DNA of 64,000 nucleotides from Geosiphon pyriformis (GCA_016748015.1 JAAOMT010000690.1:120939-184938); one strand, 5' to 3'; shown: positions 1-11,760, counted from the first letter of the stretch. The notes: generated by a model not told the origin, from the sequence alone. Numbers and translations are program-made.

Positions 1-275
1 ACTATTAGAACCTTTCATTGGAAAAACCAACACTACATTCCATTCAAAAACAGTTTACAGAATTTTCAAAGCATTTGAAAACTGTCACAAATTATTGTTG
101 GACCCAACCATGAACATAATAACAACCAACAGTATTGGACGACTTACCAACTTGTAATTTCAAGAATTACAACAACAAATTAATAACACAGTATTGAACC
201 ATTATAGTAACTTAGAATTTAATGAAGAAATTAACTTTGATTTCGATGGAGCTCAATCTTGAAAGGAGGGGATAA
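1..275 (+). mobile_element. 3' internal end of a Gypsy-type LTR retrotransposon
   Basis: This stretch ends with a decayed reading frame finishing in a DFDGA-like peptide. A purine-rich tract (about 261-273) follows, then TGTTAC, which is the layout expected of a polypurine tract beside a 3' LTR. The same ending (DFDG, purine tract, then T-[GA]-TTAC) recurs at 4201-4242 and, decayed, at 8890-8925, so three element ends can be compared inside the window. The element continues off the left edge. Its coding potential is broken and no domain is recognised. Confidence 0.6.
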
Positions 276-800
276 TGTTACGGTTTAAGAATTTAGCAAA
301 AAGAATCATAAAAATAATACAAACTATTCAATCATAATATAGCACAGTAATAATCTTAGAAAGGTAATGATTAACATAGTAGCAAACACCATCTTGTGAT
401 AGTGACAAGCACCAGTTCACAATAGCAGCCAACACCAACTGGTGATAGCAGCAAACACCAGGTTGAAATATCAAAAAGAAAGTATTTTCTTGTAGAACTA
501 CAAACATGTATATATACAGTAGTTTTAATATTGGGAAATAATCAATCAAGTAATAAAAATCATAACTTATCAAGCAACAGATCCAATTTTATCCAACAAA
601 CTCCACTTTAAATCATACTTTCAAATTAAATATCTTAAGAAACCTTTAAAAATCAAAAAGAAATGAAAAAAAATATTTAAAACGGAACTATCACAATCCA
701 AAGTATTAAGAAACTTACTTGTATTATTTATTGAATGAAACTATCATTCATCAACTGAATCCCTTGGAAGAATAATCCTTGATCAAGATTATTCACATTG
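276..800 (+). repeat. Gypsy LTR, subfamily A (right edge approximate)
   Basis: The left edge is TGTTACGG, directly after the purine tract. U3 carries an approximately 24-bp minisatellite (381-470), followed by a TATA-like run near 508 and AATAAA-type signals near 550. A diverged inverted copy lies at 6530-7229 and matches from the TGTTA end through the downstream leader. The right edge is uncertain: I could not identify a clear CA terminus or tRNA primer site. The shared leader begins around 800, at an ACTAATTAAT-like sequence that also follows the other LTRs. Confidence 0.55.
381..470 (+). repeat. U3 minisatellite of LTR-A
   Basis: A unit of about 24 bp built around AGCAAACACCA plus a TTGTGATAG-like half is repeated three to four times with drift. 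The inverted LTR-A copy holds the matching array at about 7035-7125 in reverse complement. It lies just upstream of the TATA-like run. Confidence 0.6.
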
Positions 801-1084
801 TTACTAATTAATAAAAGCTTTATTGTAAGAATTAGAAAAGCGCTAAAGACTATTAACATTCTGTGTTTCTAGATTAGAGAAACACATCAGGCAATTGCAA
901 GGATAGCCTCAGAGAAGACTCCAGACAGTGGGTAGATTTCAGTTCAGCCTCTGAGAAGGAGTACATAAACACACACAACAATCAAGAATTAAAGAATAAC
1001 TTACATCACAACAGTAAAAAGAAAGCCTTCAGTGTAACAGTGACATTATCACACAAATAGAATTGAAGAACTCACAAAAGACTG

Positions 1085-3405
1085 ATTGCAATTAAAGCAG
1101 GATATCAGCAATTAAATATAACAAGAAAACCATCTTGTAACACCGACAAAGAGAAGACGGCATTTACTACTAAAGAAGGGAATTTTGAATTTGAAGTAAT
1201 ATCATTTGGCTTAACCAATGCTTCAGCCACTTTCCAACAGTTAATGGAAATTGTTTATATGGGCTTATTGTGAAAATCAGTAGTTGTATATTTGGACGAC
1301 ACCAACATATTCTCAAAAACATTTAATAATCATTTTCATCATCTTCAACAAGTGTTCGAAAGATTAAGAAGAGCAGAACTAAAGTTAAATGCAACAAAGT
1401 GTTTCTTCGGCAAGACAGAACTAAAATTTTTGGGACACATAGTCAGCAAAGATGACATTAAAATAGATCCAGAGAAAATAGAGATAGTAAAGAACTTTCT
1501 AATGTTGACTAATATAACAGAACTGAAATCATTTTTGGGATTCACCAGCTACTATTGACGTTTTATCAAGAACTTTTCCAAAATAGTGCAGCCACTCAAC
1601 CAACTGCAAACCAAGAACACAAAATATGAATGGACAGAAAGTCAACAAGAAGCTTTTGATATTCTGAAAAGAAAGCTCATCCAAGCTCTAGTACTGATCT
1701 ATTCAGATCACAGCAAACCATTCATCATCACCACCAATACATCCAGCCAAGCATTAAGAGCAGTACTATCTCAAAAAAAACCAGACAGTAGAGAACATCT
1801 AGTAGCATATGTCAGCTGAAGTCTAACACTAGCTGAAAAGAACTATGGAACACCAGAACAAGAACACTTAGCAATCTACTGGGCAGTCATGAAATGGAAT
1901 GAATACTTGAGCCAAAAGTTTGATATATACACAGATCATAAAGAATTAACATTACTTCACAAGCAAAAATGTGATGATGGCCGCCAATCCAGATAGAAAA
2001 TGGCACTTTCACAATATACTTATACTATACACTATAAGAAAGGAAAAGACAACGGAAATGCCGATGGTTTGTTGTAAATAAGACAAATCTAAAAACATTT
2101 TCAAACCCAAAAATATAATAAAACCAGAACAATACCAACAAAAATACAACAAAAAAATGAACATACAAAAATATCAACAAATTCAACATTATATAACCAC
2201 TCAACAGTTCAAGGAGAATTTATCTCAAACAGAACAAAAAAGTATCAAACAACAATCAAAATATTTTATCATGCACCAAAATATACTTTATCAGAAAAAT
2301 AGAAGGGATCCAGATCAACCAACCAGAGTAATTACAGAGCCAAAAAAAGAGACAATATTATTCAACATGCATTCAAATCCAACAGCAGGACATTTTCACA
2401 AAGAAGCAACCATGGAAAGAACCAAAAAGAGATGCTATTGGCCATCAATGTATTCAGACATCATTCAATATGTTCAAAATTGTGATATTTGTCAGCAAAG
2501 AGGAGGAACAAGACCCAGTGAACTATTAAAACCAATCAAAGTAAGACAACCATTCGACTGTATTGAAATTGATTTAGTCGGACCATTAACAATCACCAGC
2601 AGAGAAAACAGATACATAGCAGTAGCTATGAACTATCTCACTAAATGGCCAGAGGCGAAAGCAATTCAAAGAGCAGATGCAGAATTTGTTGCCAAATTTG
2701 TTCACTAGGATTTGATTTGTCAACATGGATGTTTAAAAGAATTATTATCAGACCAAAGAACTTATTTTGTGAACAGAACATTAACAGAATTGAGCCAAAG
2801 ATTCGGAATTAAGAGACCATTATTATTGCCATACCATCCACAAACCAATGGATTAATTGAAAGATTCAACAGAACATTGTGTGAAGCAATAGCTAAGCTC
2901 AGCCAAAAAAACCAGGACAATTGGGATTTGTTCATACCATCAGTACTATTTGCTTATCAAACAATGAAACAAGATACTACACAAGCAACACCATTTGAAT
3001 TAGTGTATGGGAGGACAGCAATATTACCAGTAGAGAAAGAAATTAATACATATCTAGTTGAACCAATAACAGAAGAGAATTTTCAAGAAATATTGCTGAG
3101 AAGAACATATGATCTAATGAAAACATTGGAAAACAAATGAAAAAAAGCAGCTGATAATATTAAAAAGTCACAAAAAAAACAGAAAGAAAGACACAATAGT
3201 CAACTACTCAACAGACCAGTTGAATTCAAGATTAGAGACAAAGTACTCTTACATCATACCAAAACGGAAAAACAATGGAGTGGAAAATTTGACCCCAAAT
3301 AGGATAGACCATTTCACATAAAAGAAATTCTAAAAAATGAAGCTTACAAATTAAGACTGGATAACAAAATTTTAACCAAAGCAGCACATAGAGATTGACT
3401 AAAAC
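1085..3405 (+). pseudogene. Ty3/Gypsy pol relic: reverse transcriptase, RNase H, integrase
   Basis: Reading through stops, this gives an RT palm (FGLTNASATFQQ, then the YLDD catalytic motif near 1286-1299), the RT thumb and connection (FLGHIVS, KSFLGFTSYY), and RNase H (YTDHKEL, KGKDN). After a frame change comes an integrase with an HHCC zinc site (GHFHKE ... CDICQQ) and a DDE core: D in EIDLVGP, D in LLSDQRT, E in NGLIERFNR. A GPY/F-like tail ends near 3405. In-frame stops lie at about 1271, 1556, 1817, 1994, 2706, 3138, 3300 and 3396. Gag, protease and the N-terminal part of RT are missing; the LTR-A leader runs almost directly into the RT palm. The element is therefore non-autonomous and internally deleted. 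Domain identity is firm; the copy is dead. Confidence 0.9.
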
Positions 3406-4236
3406 CATATTACAACACTATACCACTCTCCACCAGTAATATTCCACAATTAAGAGTACAGAGAATACTAGTCCAACCAGATGAGATTCCACGAGATCTG
3501 GAACCAATCATTATTATTGACAACAACATGTGAAATTGATTCATTAAAAGAAAATATAAAGACATGGTAGACGTGACAGAAAATATCAGAAAAATGGAAA
3601 TTACAGACAACATCCACTCACTAGCTCAACAACTTTTTCAATTGATCCAACACCAAGAAATGGAGATTACAATCAATCAATAAACCATTCGATATCAAGA
3701 TACTAGAAAGATATTGTAAAACAGAAAACAGAAGAAACCAGAAAATACCATCAACAAAATCATTATAAAAGTAAAATTGGCAATAAAAGAATTAACAAAA
3801 GAGTCAATATACCAAGAGTTGATGAAAGAAACTTGGAATTGGTGGATACAACAATTTCCAAGAAACTATTGTTATTTTTACTTGAGACAACATGTAAATA
3901 TTCAGAATTTATACATGAATAAAACAAAGCAGTTATTTGACACAACAATACTACAACAATTAAAACATTTTGTGGGAAAAAACAACTTATCTACATAAGC
4001 TCAAGCTATATACAGAATACACACAGCATTTCAGAATCGACCAGAAATCTTATTCAACAAAGCAATAGATATGATTACCAGTAATTAATTGGGAAAGATC
4101 ACCAATGCTCAATTTGAAAAGTTACAAACTCAAATAACACAAATAATTCTCGAAAACAAAATCCAAGAAATACTTCAAGAGGGGGAATTAAAAGAGTTGG
4201 ATTTTGATGGAGTTTAATATTAAAAGGAGAGAATAA
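3406..4236 (+). mobile_element. 3' internal region of the Gypsy element
   Basis: This lies between the integrase tail and the next LTR and contains a polar, Gln/Asn/Lys-rich broken frame (one open stretch at 3777-3998, about 73 codons). It ends with the DFDG-like peptide and purine tract at 4201-4236. A third product after integrase is possible, but I recognise no domain. The end of this region aligns with 180-275. Confidence 0.45.
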
Positions 4237-4700
4237 TATTACTCATAGAAATATAGGAAATATATTAGCATAATTATTAGCCAATCAGAAGTAGATGTAG
4301 TAAATGTGGAATTCCAGAATTCCTTCCAGAAATTGCAGGATTCCAGGAATTACAGGATTCTTACACAAGGAATTGCAGGATTCCAGAATTCCAGGATTTC
4401 TCTTAAAGAAATTGCAGAATTTCAAAAATTCCAGGATTCCTGTCATAAAGAATCAAGGAATTGAGGAATCTCAATTATGTATATATAGCAGTAGAGTTAG
4501 AAGCTGAAAAGACAGACCTTTCAGTTTTAGATTTGATCTAAGAAACCTTTCAGTTCCCAATCATTAAATAAATAATTATTTCATATCTCAATTTACTCTC
4601 TACTATCAACTCTTTATGTTGATAGTAATTGATACTTAACTATACTGGAACAATAGCTCTTGATCATGGCTATTGACGGGATACTAATTTGCAATTGCAT
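4237..4700 (+). repeat. Gypsy LTR, subfamily B (right edge approximate)
   Basis: It starts at TATTACTCATAG, equivalent to TGTTAC in the other LTRs, after the purine tract. U3 carries an EcoRI-like AATTCC/GGATTCC minisatellite at 4303-4460. A TATA-like GTATATATAG follows near 4480, and an AAATAAATAA signal lies near 4567. Relatives in this window are the LTR at 8920 and a heavily decayed copy at about 41940. It differs from LTR-A in U3, although the leader sequences are related. Confidence 0.6.
4303..4460 (+). repeat. U3 minisatellite of LTR-B
   Basis: Irregular tandem units of about 25-40 bp alternate GAATTCC, AGAATTCC and GCAGGATTCC blocks. A decayed equivalent sits at about 8990-9060 in the LTR at 8920. 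It is unrelated in sequence to the LTR-A array but occupies the same position upstream of the TATA-like run. Confidence 0.6.
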
Positions 4701-6510
4701 CTTGGCCAAAATTCTATTTTCTTTTTATTTTTCTTTTATTTTCTTTTCTAGTTTTTTTTGATTTTACTCTTGTGCACTAATTGATTGAATAAAGCGCTAG
4801 ATTACTGACATTAAGGATTGCCTGGTAAAAGACCCCTGCAAGAGAGTAGAACACATACAGTAGATATGGAATACTTACCAGAGAATTGCCGGCCACCAAG
4901 CCGAAAAAAGAATTGACAGACTTGTAAGTCTGGAAAGCTACAGATAAAACAACTATTAAATCTCTGTTCATTATACAAAAGACTCCAACAAAACCTTCAG
5001 ATACAAAACCTTCAGATCATCAACAATGTGAAATAGTCTTGAGCACCAAGTTACAGATCTATTATTTGACCTGAGACCCCAAATATTCAACTGTAACAAC
5101 ACCAAAGTCTTTTAAGTTATCTTATACTTTCTACAGAATACTATTAACTTATAATATTAAAATTTTACAAATAAACTTAATAACTTTAACACATTCAAAA
5201 CTGCATTTCTATAGTATTTTAACAATTATAATAGGATCAATTAGCTATTAATTGGCTTTACTATAATTAAACAAAGTGATACAGAAACAGTTACTACTTA
5301 CTTAGAATACTTTTATAGAAATCTGTACCAAATTCAAGCAATTGACATGATTTACTTTATAGTACCACAAATCTTAAACCAATTTATTTGCAGATTATAC
5401 AATAATTTTCTATAACAAGTATGTCTATTACATTCAAAATACAGTTACTTATCAAAAATTTTGAATCAGCTAAGTTTAAAACCAATTATGCTTAAGCTAT
5501 TAACCTAATAATAAATAGATCATCTGAATTGGATTCTAAACTAAAGCAATTTAGCAAATTTATTAATCAGAAATTAGAAAGATACTTAGCTAATAATTTA
5601 ATAATTTATCAATTCTTACAATATTACAACAATCAAAAAAATTCAAATCAAAATCAAAATTAGTTGTATCTATTATTATTATTAGTATTAGCAAATCAAC
5701 AATGGCAACAAAAAATGCATAATTGTTATTATTGTAATAAATAAAGTTATTTAAAAACAGATTGTTGTTCTAAGTTTAATAATTTATGATTAGGAAATCA
5801 AGCTAAAAACTTTGATCACAGGTTTTAAATCCTGAATTATGTTAATAATTTAGCAATAGAACAATATTCATATTAATTACATTATGTATAAATAATGCAG
5901 CAGCCAATATATTTACTTCTAATCTACTAAACTCTAGTCTTAATAATTTATTTAAGCACTGTAGTCACAAGTAATTTATCAATTCCAACAAATTCAAGTA
6001 TTCTAAAATTTAATTCAAATATTTATTAAAAACCAAAGACCAAAAATTACTCATATTTAACAAAATTGGAAATTGGCAATAGTAATATATTAACTGATCT
6101 TTAGTTTATTAAACCAGCCATTAAGATTATACCAGTAAAGTTTGAAAAATAAGTATACTCAAAACCCAAATTTCCAGAACTATTTAAGTCTCTTGATTAT
6201 TTCAGAAAATATCTAATTCACCAATCTAAAAAACTCAAAACAACAACTCTTTAATAATATTTTACCAGTAACAATTATTAAAAACAAATTACTTATTGCC
6301 ATATTTTTTTTTAAATAGAAAAACAAAATTAAAATCTTATTATTTAGTAAAACTGCTCTTGATACTAAATCAATTATTATTATGTACATTAATATCAGAG
6401 TTGATAATATTATGAGAGAGTTTTTTTGGTATATTTTAATTGTTAATATCCCATTTTAATTGCAATCAGTCTCTTATGAATTCCTTGATTTTATGTGTTA
6501 AATATTAATA
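4700..6510 (+). pseudogene. Gypsy leader and decayed gag with CCHC zinc knuckle
   Basis: The leader after LTR-B (about 4770-5100, including TTCATTATACAAAA near 4967) recurs after the LTR at 8920 (near 9414) and after the one at 41940 (near 42235). Further on, a frame near 5721-5780 reads C-x2-C-x4-Y-x4-C: a retroviral-type nucleocapsid knuckle in which the His position is now Tyr (CAT to TAT would do it), with a stop inside. The surrounding Gln/Asn/Leu-rich broken frame fits a gag. The element appears to be cut off by the inverted LTR copy at 6530. Confidence 0.5.
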
Positions 6511-6529
6511 ATAATGTACTGAAGATTTT

Positions 6530-7229
6530 CTCTTGATGTTGAGATGTAAGTCTTTTTTTTAATTTTAGTTGTCTTTGTATGTTGTGTATTTCTTCTTAGA
6601 GACTAATCTAAAATCTACTCACTGTCTGAAGTCTTCTTTGAGGTTATTCTTGTAATTGCTTGATGTGTTTTTCTAATCTAAAAACATGGAATATTAATGG
6701 TCTTTTCACAATTTCTCTAAGTATATAATAAAGTTTTTTCAATTTAATTAGTAATCATATGAATAATTTTAATTAGAAATTATTCTTCCAAAGAGTTCAA
6801 AAATGGAATGATAGTTTCATTCACTAAAGAGAATATGTAAATTTTATTGTTAATCTTATAATTGTAATGTTAATTCAATTTATTATTTTTATTAATTCTT
6901 TTTAAATAAAATTTTATTTAAATATTTGTTGTTTTGAGTTAAAACTGTTAGATTCTTTATTATTAAAAACTATTATATATATATATAATTATTTTTTTAC
7001 AAAATAACATCTTGTAATACTTTATTTCTATTATTTCTAAATAGTGTTTGCTGCTATTGTGAAATAGTGTTTGCTGCTATTATAAAATAGTGCTTGCTGC
7101 TATTATATAGTAGTACTTGTTATTATTTATAAATTATTTTTTTTTCTTTTTATAAATTGTTGTTGTGCTATTTTATGATTGGTTAATTTATATTATTTAT
7201 AATTCTTATTAAATTTTTGAACTATAACA
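6530..7229 (-). repeat. Inverted, diverged copy of LTR-A plus leader
   Basis: The reverse complement begins TGTTATAG at 7229. It then shows the TAGCAGCAAACACTAT-type minisatellite (7125-7035), the U5/leader block with CACTGTCTGAAGTCTTCT (6612-6640 on +), and the ATGATAGTTTCATTC block near 6811, all collinear with 276-960. Many differences are C-to-T or G-to-A. The copy points back towards LTR-B, so 4237-7229 is bounded by oppositely oriented LTRs of two subfamilies. Confidence 0.7.
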
Positions 7230-8290
7230 ATGGCTAATCTATCAAGTTAATCTTTAATAGTGAATTAGTAAACAATATTATTATATAACAATTAATAAAT
7301 TAATTAAGTTGTCAAGTTGATTGAGCTATTAGCATTAAAATTATTATTATTAATGAAATAATAAAAACTTCTATTAACAAAATTAATAATGTTTTTTTTA
7401 AAGTTAATGATATTATTATGTCAATTAAAGTTTTAGTTATAGAAGCCATATAATACCAAACTCTAATAAATAATAATTGGCTGTCTAAGACCAATACTGT
7501 ACTCAATTAAAACACCTAAAAACTTTAGTTAATATATATAGGATAGTATAATCAGATTTTAGGTATTTGTAATCACTTTAAAACAATTACTATTATTTAA
7601 TCAACATTACTAATTAAGTTCAAAAAAGAAAAAAAAACCTATTTAAAAAGCTTATCAAGTATTATAAACCAAAAAAAACACAAAAAACTGTTATCAATAT
7701 TTATTTAAAAAAAAAAATTGAATTTCAACAAACAGTTAGTATATTTTATACTTGATATTAGTACCAAAAAAAACACTTATCCTATATTTTACTTAAATAC
7801 ATAGATTGCAACAAAAAGCTTTTATCTATAAAAGCTTGCATCTTATCAGAAAAGGAATATAAACATATATCTGCTATTATTATAAAATATGTTACTGAGA
7901 ATACTTTGAATGACCAAAATAACAAGAAAAATAAAATAACAAATTTTGTTTAGTCTGTGAAAAAACTCTACTTAATAAAAAAATATGAAATAGCATTCCT
8001 AATCAAAGAAAAATATATAATATATTATGCTAATACACAATTATTATTAGTAATTAGATAAACAAAAAAATGCTTTTTAATATTGTATAGAGCTAAGTTT
8101 TTTTATGCTTAAACAGTTATTTATATAACAAAGATGAAATCTGGAGAATAATAAGTGCCAAAACTAAAGGTGTTTTATTTAATAAAATATTAGTAATCAA
8201 AAACAATTCATTAAAACTAATTAAAATTGTCTTTATTTTAAACTTAAAAATTTTTGTTAATATTATAGATAATCTAAAACAATTCTATAA
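7230..8290. mobile_element. AT-rich transposon-derived sequence, no intact gene
   Basis: The first few hundred bases are where the 3' internal end of the inverted LTR-A element should lie, on the minus strand. A 64-codon open stretch at 7312-7506 (-) looks like random AT-rich sequence. The rest is low-complexity A/T with no domain I can recognise. Confidence 0.35.
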
Positions 8291-8299
8291 GCACTATTA

Positions 8300-8890
8300 A
8301 GACTTAATGCTAACTAAAAAAAAGCAAGAACAAAGACTAAAACAGATGAATATAAGACTATGCAAGTACTGCCCAATTTTCAGTAACTTTGAATATTATA
8401 ATAATTGTAATTTTATTTATAATTTACCACTATATATAATCTATTTAATCTTCAAAAAAAAACTAATTAGTGAGTGTGTCTCAAAATTGGAATCAAAATT
8501 TAATTTCAATTCAAATTTTAATAATAACAACAATAATAATTCTAATAGTATTGACAATAGTAATAACAATGATAAAAATTTAAATTTAAATTTTAAATAA
8601 TATATTGTGCTTCTAAATTTTTTTATAGAGCAAAAACTTAAATGGTTTAATAATAATAATAAAAATATTATATCAGAACATACACATAATACTAATACAA
8701 GATTTAATCTTAAATATTCTGAAAAAAATACTATCATTTTGGAATTTAATATATATACTTACATAGATCTGAAAATAATTTTGGAAATTTTGACAATAAC
8801 AATAGTTTAATTAGTATCTAAATCTAGCTTAGCCAAGTAATTCTAGAAAAAGAAGTAATAAAACTAATTTAAAAAAAGGATTTAGAATTT
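8300..8890 (+). pseudogene. Gypsy relic with CxxC motif and dUTPase-like domain
   Basis: The frame shows RLCKYC, a spacer of about 17 residues and NNCNFIYNL (a four-Cys motif like a small zinc site). A long Asn/Ser-rich linker follows, then LKWFNNNN, a FNLKYSE block, YIDLKIILEI and SKSSLAK. The order FDLRY ... DLKIALEI ... SRSSLA is what I know from dUTPase domains (motif 1 and the Ser-containing motif 2) embedded in Rhizophagus Gypsy polyproteins. A second decayed copy is on the minus strand at 47480-48090, with the same CxxC block and KWF. Here the frame breaks just after SLAK and the sequence jumps to the element's 3' end at 8890, implying deletion of the rest of pol. The dUTPase assignment is from memory of the family. 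Confidence 0.6.
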
Positions 8891-8919
8891 TGATAAAGCT
8901 TAATATTAAAAAAAAATAA

Positions 8920-9230
8920 TGTTACTTATAGAAAAGTAAAAATTATAATAGGTAAAAAAATAGTTAATAGGAAATTGGCATAGTAAAAAGAGAAATTCCA
9001 GAATTTTTTTCAAAGAATTTCAAGATTCTAGAATTCCAGAATTTTTTTTAAGGAATTAAAAAATTTAAAAAAATTTTGTATAATAAAAAAGATATATATA
9101 TAGTAGTAATATTAAAAGCAAAAAAAATAAATAATTAGATTCAAACAAGTTTAAAACAATAGCTCTTGATTATAATTAATAGAATACTAATTTCTTATTT
9201 TTTTTCTTATTTTTTTTTTTTTGTTGTTTA
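8920..9230 (+). repeat. Gypsy LTR, B-type, partly decayed
   Basis: It starts at TGTTACTTATAG after a decayed purine tract, includes a degraded AATTCCAGAATT minisatellite (8990-9060) and a TATATATATAG run near 9094, and ends with TAGCTCTTGATTATAATTAA, matching the LTR-B 3' part near 4651. It is shorter and more AT-rich than LTR-B at 4237. Confidence 0.6.
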
Positions 9231-9560
9231 CTAATTAATTAAAAGATGAAGTACAGAAATATTGATATTAAGGATAGCTTGGTAAAAGACTCATAAAACA
9301 AAAATAATAAACTTAAAAAAGAAGATAGCTTACCAAAAGAACATAACTGTTAAATTAAACTAACCACTATATTAAAGACAAAAATTAGAAAAAAACTATT
9401 ATTTGAATTTTTGTTCATTATACAAAAAACTCAACCAAACTCTTTAGATTACAAAAACCTTCAGAAATTAATATTATTAATAGCTATTAAGCACCAAGTT
9501 ATAAGTTTGTTATTTATTCTAATATCTCAAATAATTACTTATAATATTGTATTAAAATAA
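9230..9560 (+). mobile_element. Gypsy leader following the 8920 LTR
   Basis: It is collinear with the leader after LTR-B: ACTAATTAATTAAAAG, then ATTAAGGATAGCTTGGTAAA, then TTCATTATACAAAA near 9414. Relative to 4770-5100, most substitutions lower GC. Confidence 0.6.
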
Positions 9561-9799
9561 CATAACCAGAAAACTTTTTTACCTTAGAAATATGTTAAGC
9601 CAGAAAATTGTTTATAATAATAATTATCTTAGTACTAAAAAAATTTTTATCTAAACCAGATGTGAAAATTTGCACTTTATTAAACTTATTTACAATCTAT
9701 AGTTTAATATTAAACTTTAATTTTGTTTTTGTAATAATAAAAATCATATTATCTAAATTTATATACCAATAGACAATATTTTTTTTACTTTACAGAGAC

Positions 9800-11760
9800 A
9801 TTGATACTATAAACATTATATATAGCAAACTTTCAAACTAAATTAGTTATTAAAATAAAAAGAGCATCAAAAAACTTAAGCCAAAGTATAATTGATTTAA
9901 TTTTGCCAAAATTAAGTTAACTAAAATTTCAAAAGCCACTATTTTTGATTTCAAGCCACCAATTTTAATGGTCAGAATCTTTAAGCTAGTCAAACCCAAA
10001 TTCAAAGTCTTATTAAATACAACTAAAAAAACAAACAAACAATACAAACAGATTATTTAAAATCATATTTAAATTTAAATTTAAATCCATAAACACAAAA
10101 AAAAGTAGAAAAAAAGATTAAAAAACAAACACCTAGGACATCAAATCTATAAGATTTAGTTTTTACACAATTTTTAACACTTAATTAACCAAAAGCTTTA
10201 AGAAGCATTTCAAAAAGCCAAATAAATATCAATAAACAAATTATCTTAAACAATCAAGAAGTTTTTTTTAACATGTAAAGTATTTAAAAAAAAATCTAAA
10301 ACCAGAACCAAAGCAAGTATTATTAGAAAAGATAACAAGTAAAACTATTTATGTTTATAATTTGTTACCAAAGACAGTAAAACAAAAAATAAAAACACTT
10401 TTTTTTGTATATAATCTGATTAACTGTAAATAATTCTTATTTGAAACAATTTTTTTATATATTTTCAAAAAAAACAGAATAGATGTATTTAATACATCTT
10501 ATTTCAAAACCAAATATTTAAAACATCTATATTTTTTACAATAAACCAAATTCAATTTAATCTAAAAAAGTTTTATATTATCAAAAATAGGCTTGTATAA
10601 AAGACAGATTCCAGATTTTTTTTAATACTGAAATTAATAACAGTATAGCAAATTCTATTGCCAGTTTTAAATGCTCAATTAATAATACAAGTTTTCTCAC
10701 CAGTTTTTTTTAACAGAGTACTCAGATTATAAGCAGTTGTTCTTATAAGCAAAATAAACAAAAATGCTTTAAATTAATTTCTTAATATATAAGTATTACA
10801 ATTTTTCATAATTTTGGACATATATACTGAATTTTTTTCAATTAAAAATAATTATTAAGAAGCTAACTTATTAGCTTAACTTAAATCAGCAAATTTTATT
10901 ACAGCTTTTTGTTACAGTCTAATAAGTTGTAATTTAATTGACATAATTTAACCAAACTTAGTTACTGCAATAACAATTATTTCTTTTAACATATTCATAA
11001 AAATTTTTTTGATTACCACAGTCCAATTTAAATGTATTTCTTGTTTTTTAAAATTATTGTTTATGATAATCCATTTTTTTTTAGTTAATAATATAACTTT
11101 TTTTATGTTTTTCTTTAATATAAACATTAATTTGATGATTTTTTCAAATTTTAAGAAAATAGTGGTATTTTCAAAACCATTAATTATTGAAAAAGTTTTT
11201 CTAATTATTTGAGTTTTTACTATTCTTAACTTGTTTTTTACAGCTAAGAGATTAATATTTAAAACAAAATTTTTTTAACAGTTACTTCGACTTAAGTTTT
11301 CATTATTTTGGAGTTAATCTATCTTTTGTTCAAAAAATATTAAGGAAAAGTAAGAGAAAACCAACTTTTTTTTCTATATCAAAAACAAAAAAACCAAAAA
11401 AAGCCATAATTCAAATTAGTAATTATTTTTTTGGTCTTAAAAATAGTAACAACTGAATCTAAAAAATGTTCACTATTAATACCAGTCATAAAACTATCAC
11501 TTTTATTATTATTAGATTTATTATTCATATCTAAATACATACTATTATTAAAACTAAACTTAATCAAAGAAATATTTTTTTATTATCAAAATATTTAATA
11601 TTACTAAGAACAATTTTTTTTAAAGAAAAAGTCACTAAAAAGATCATAAAAAACTTTTTTAAATGTTTTTTTTTAGATATGCTACTATTTAAAGCAGTTT
11701 TTAAATCCATAATAAAAAAATTATTAATTTGAGAAATATTAAAAAAAAACAAAAAACTTT
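9800..11760 (-). pseudogene. Decayed LINE ORF1-like sequence
   Basis: An open stretch at 9850-10047 (-) reads LKILTIKIGGLKSKIVAFE and ends LAKLNQL. This is close to a coiled KVGGLE.K..A.EA...SVLARLD segment I associate with the C-terminal part of ORF1 in Rhizophagus LINEs. Upstream on the same strand, 11379-11567 gives an Asn/Ser/Asp-rich frame (MNNKSNNNKSDSF) of the kind found near ORF1 N-termini. Between them only A/T-saturated broken frames remain. No catalytic domain is visible, and the match is from memory. Confidence 0.4.

Noticed and set aside
4303-4460. Possible CRISPR-like repeat-spacer array
   Set aside because: Units are irregular, not separated by unique spacers, and lie in an LTR of a eukaryotic retrotransposon.
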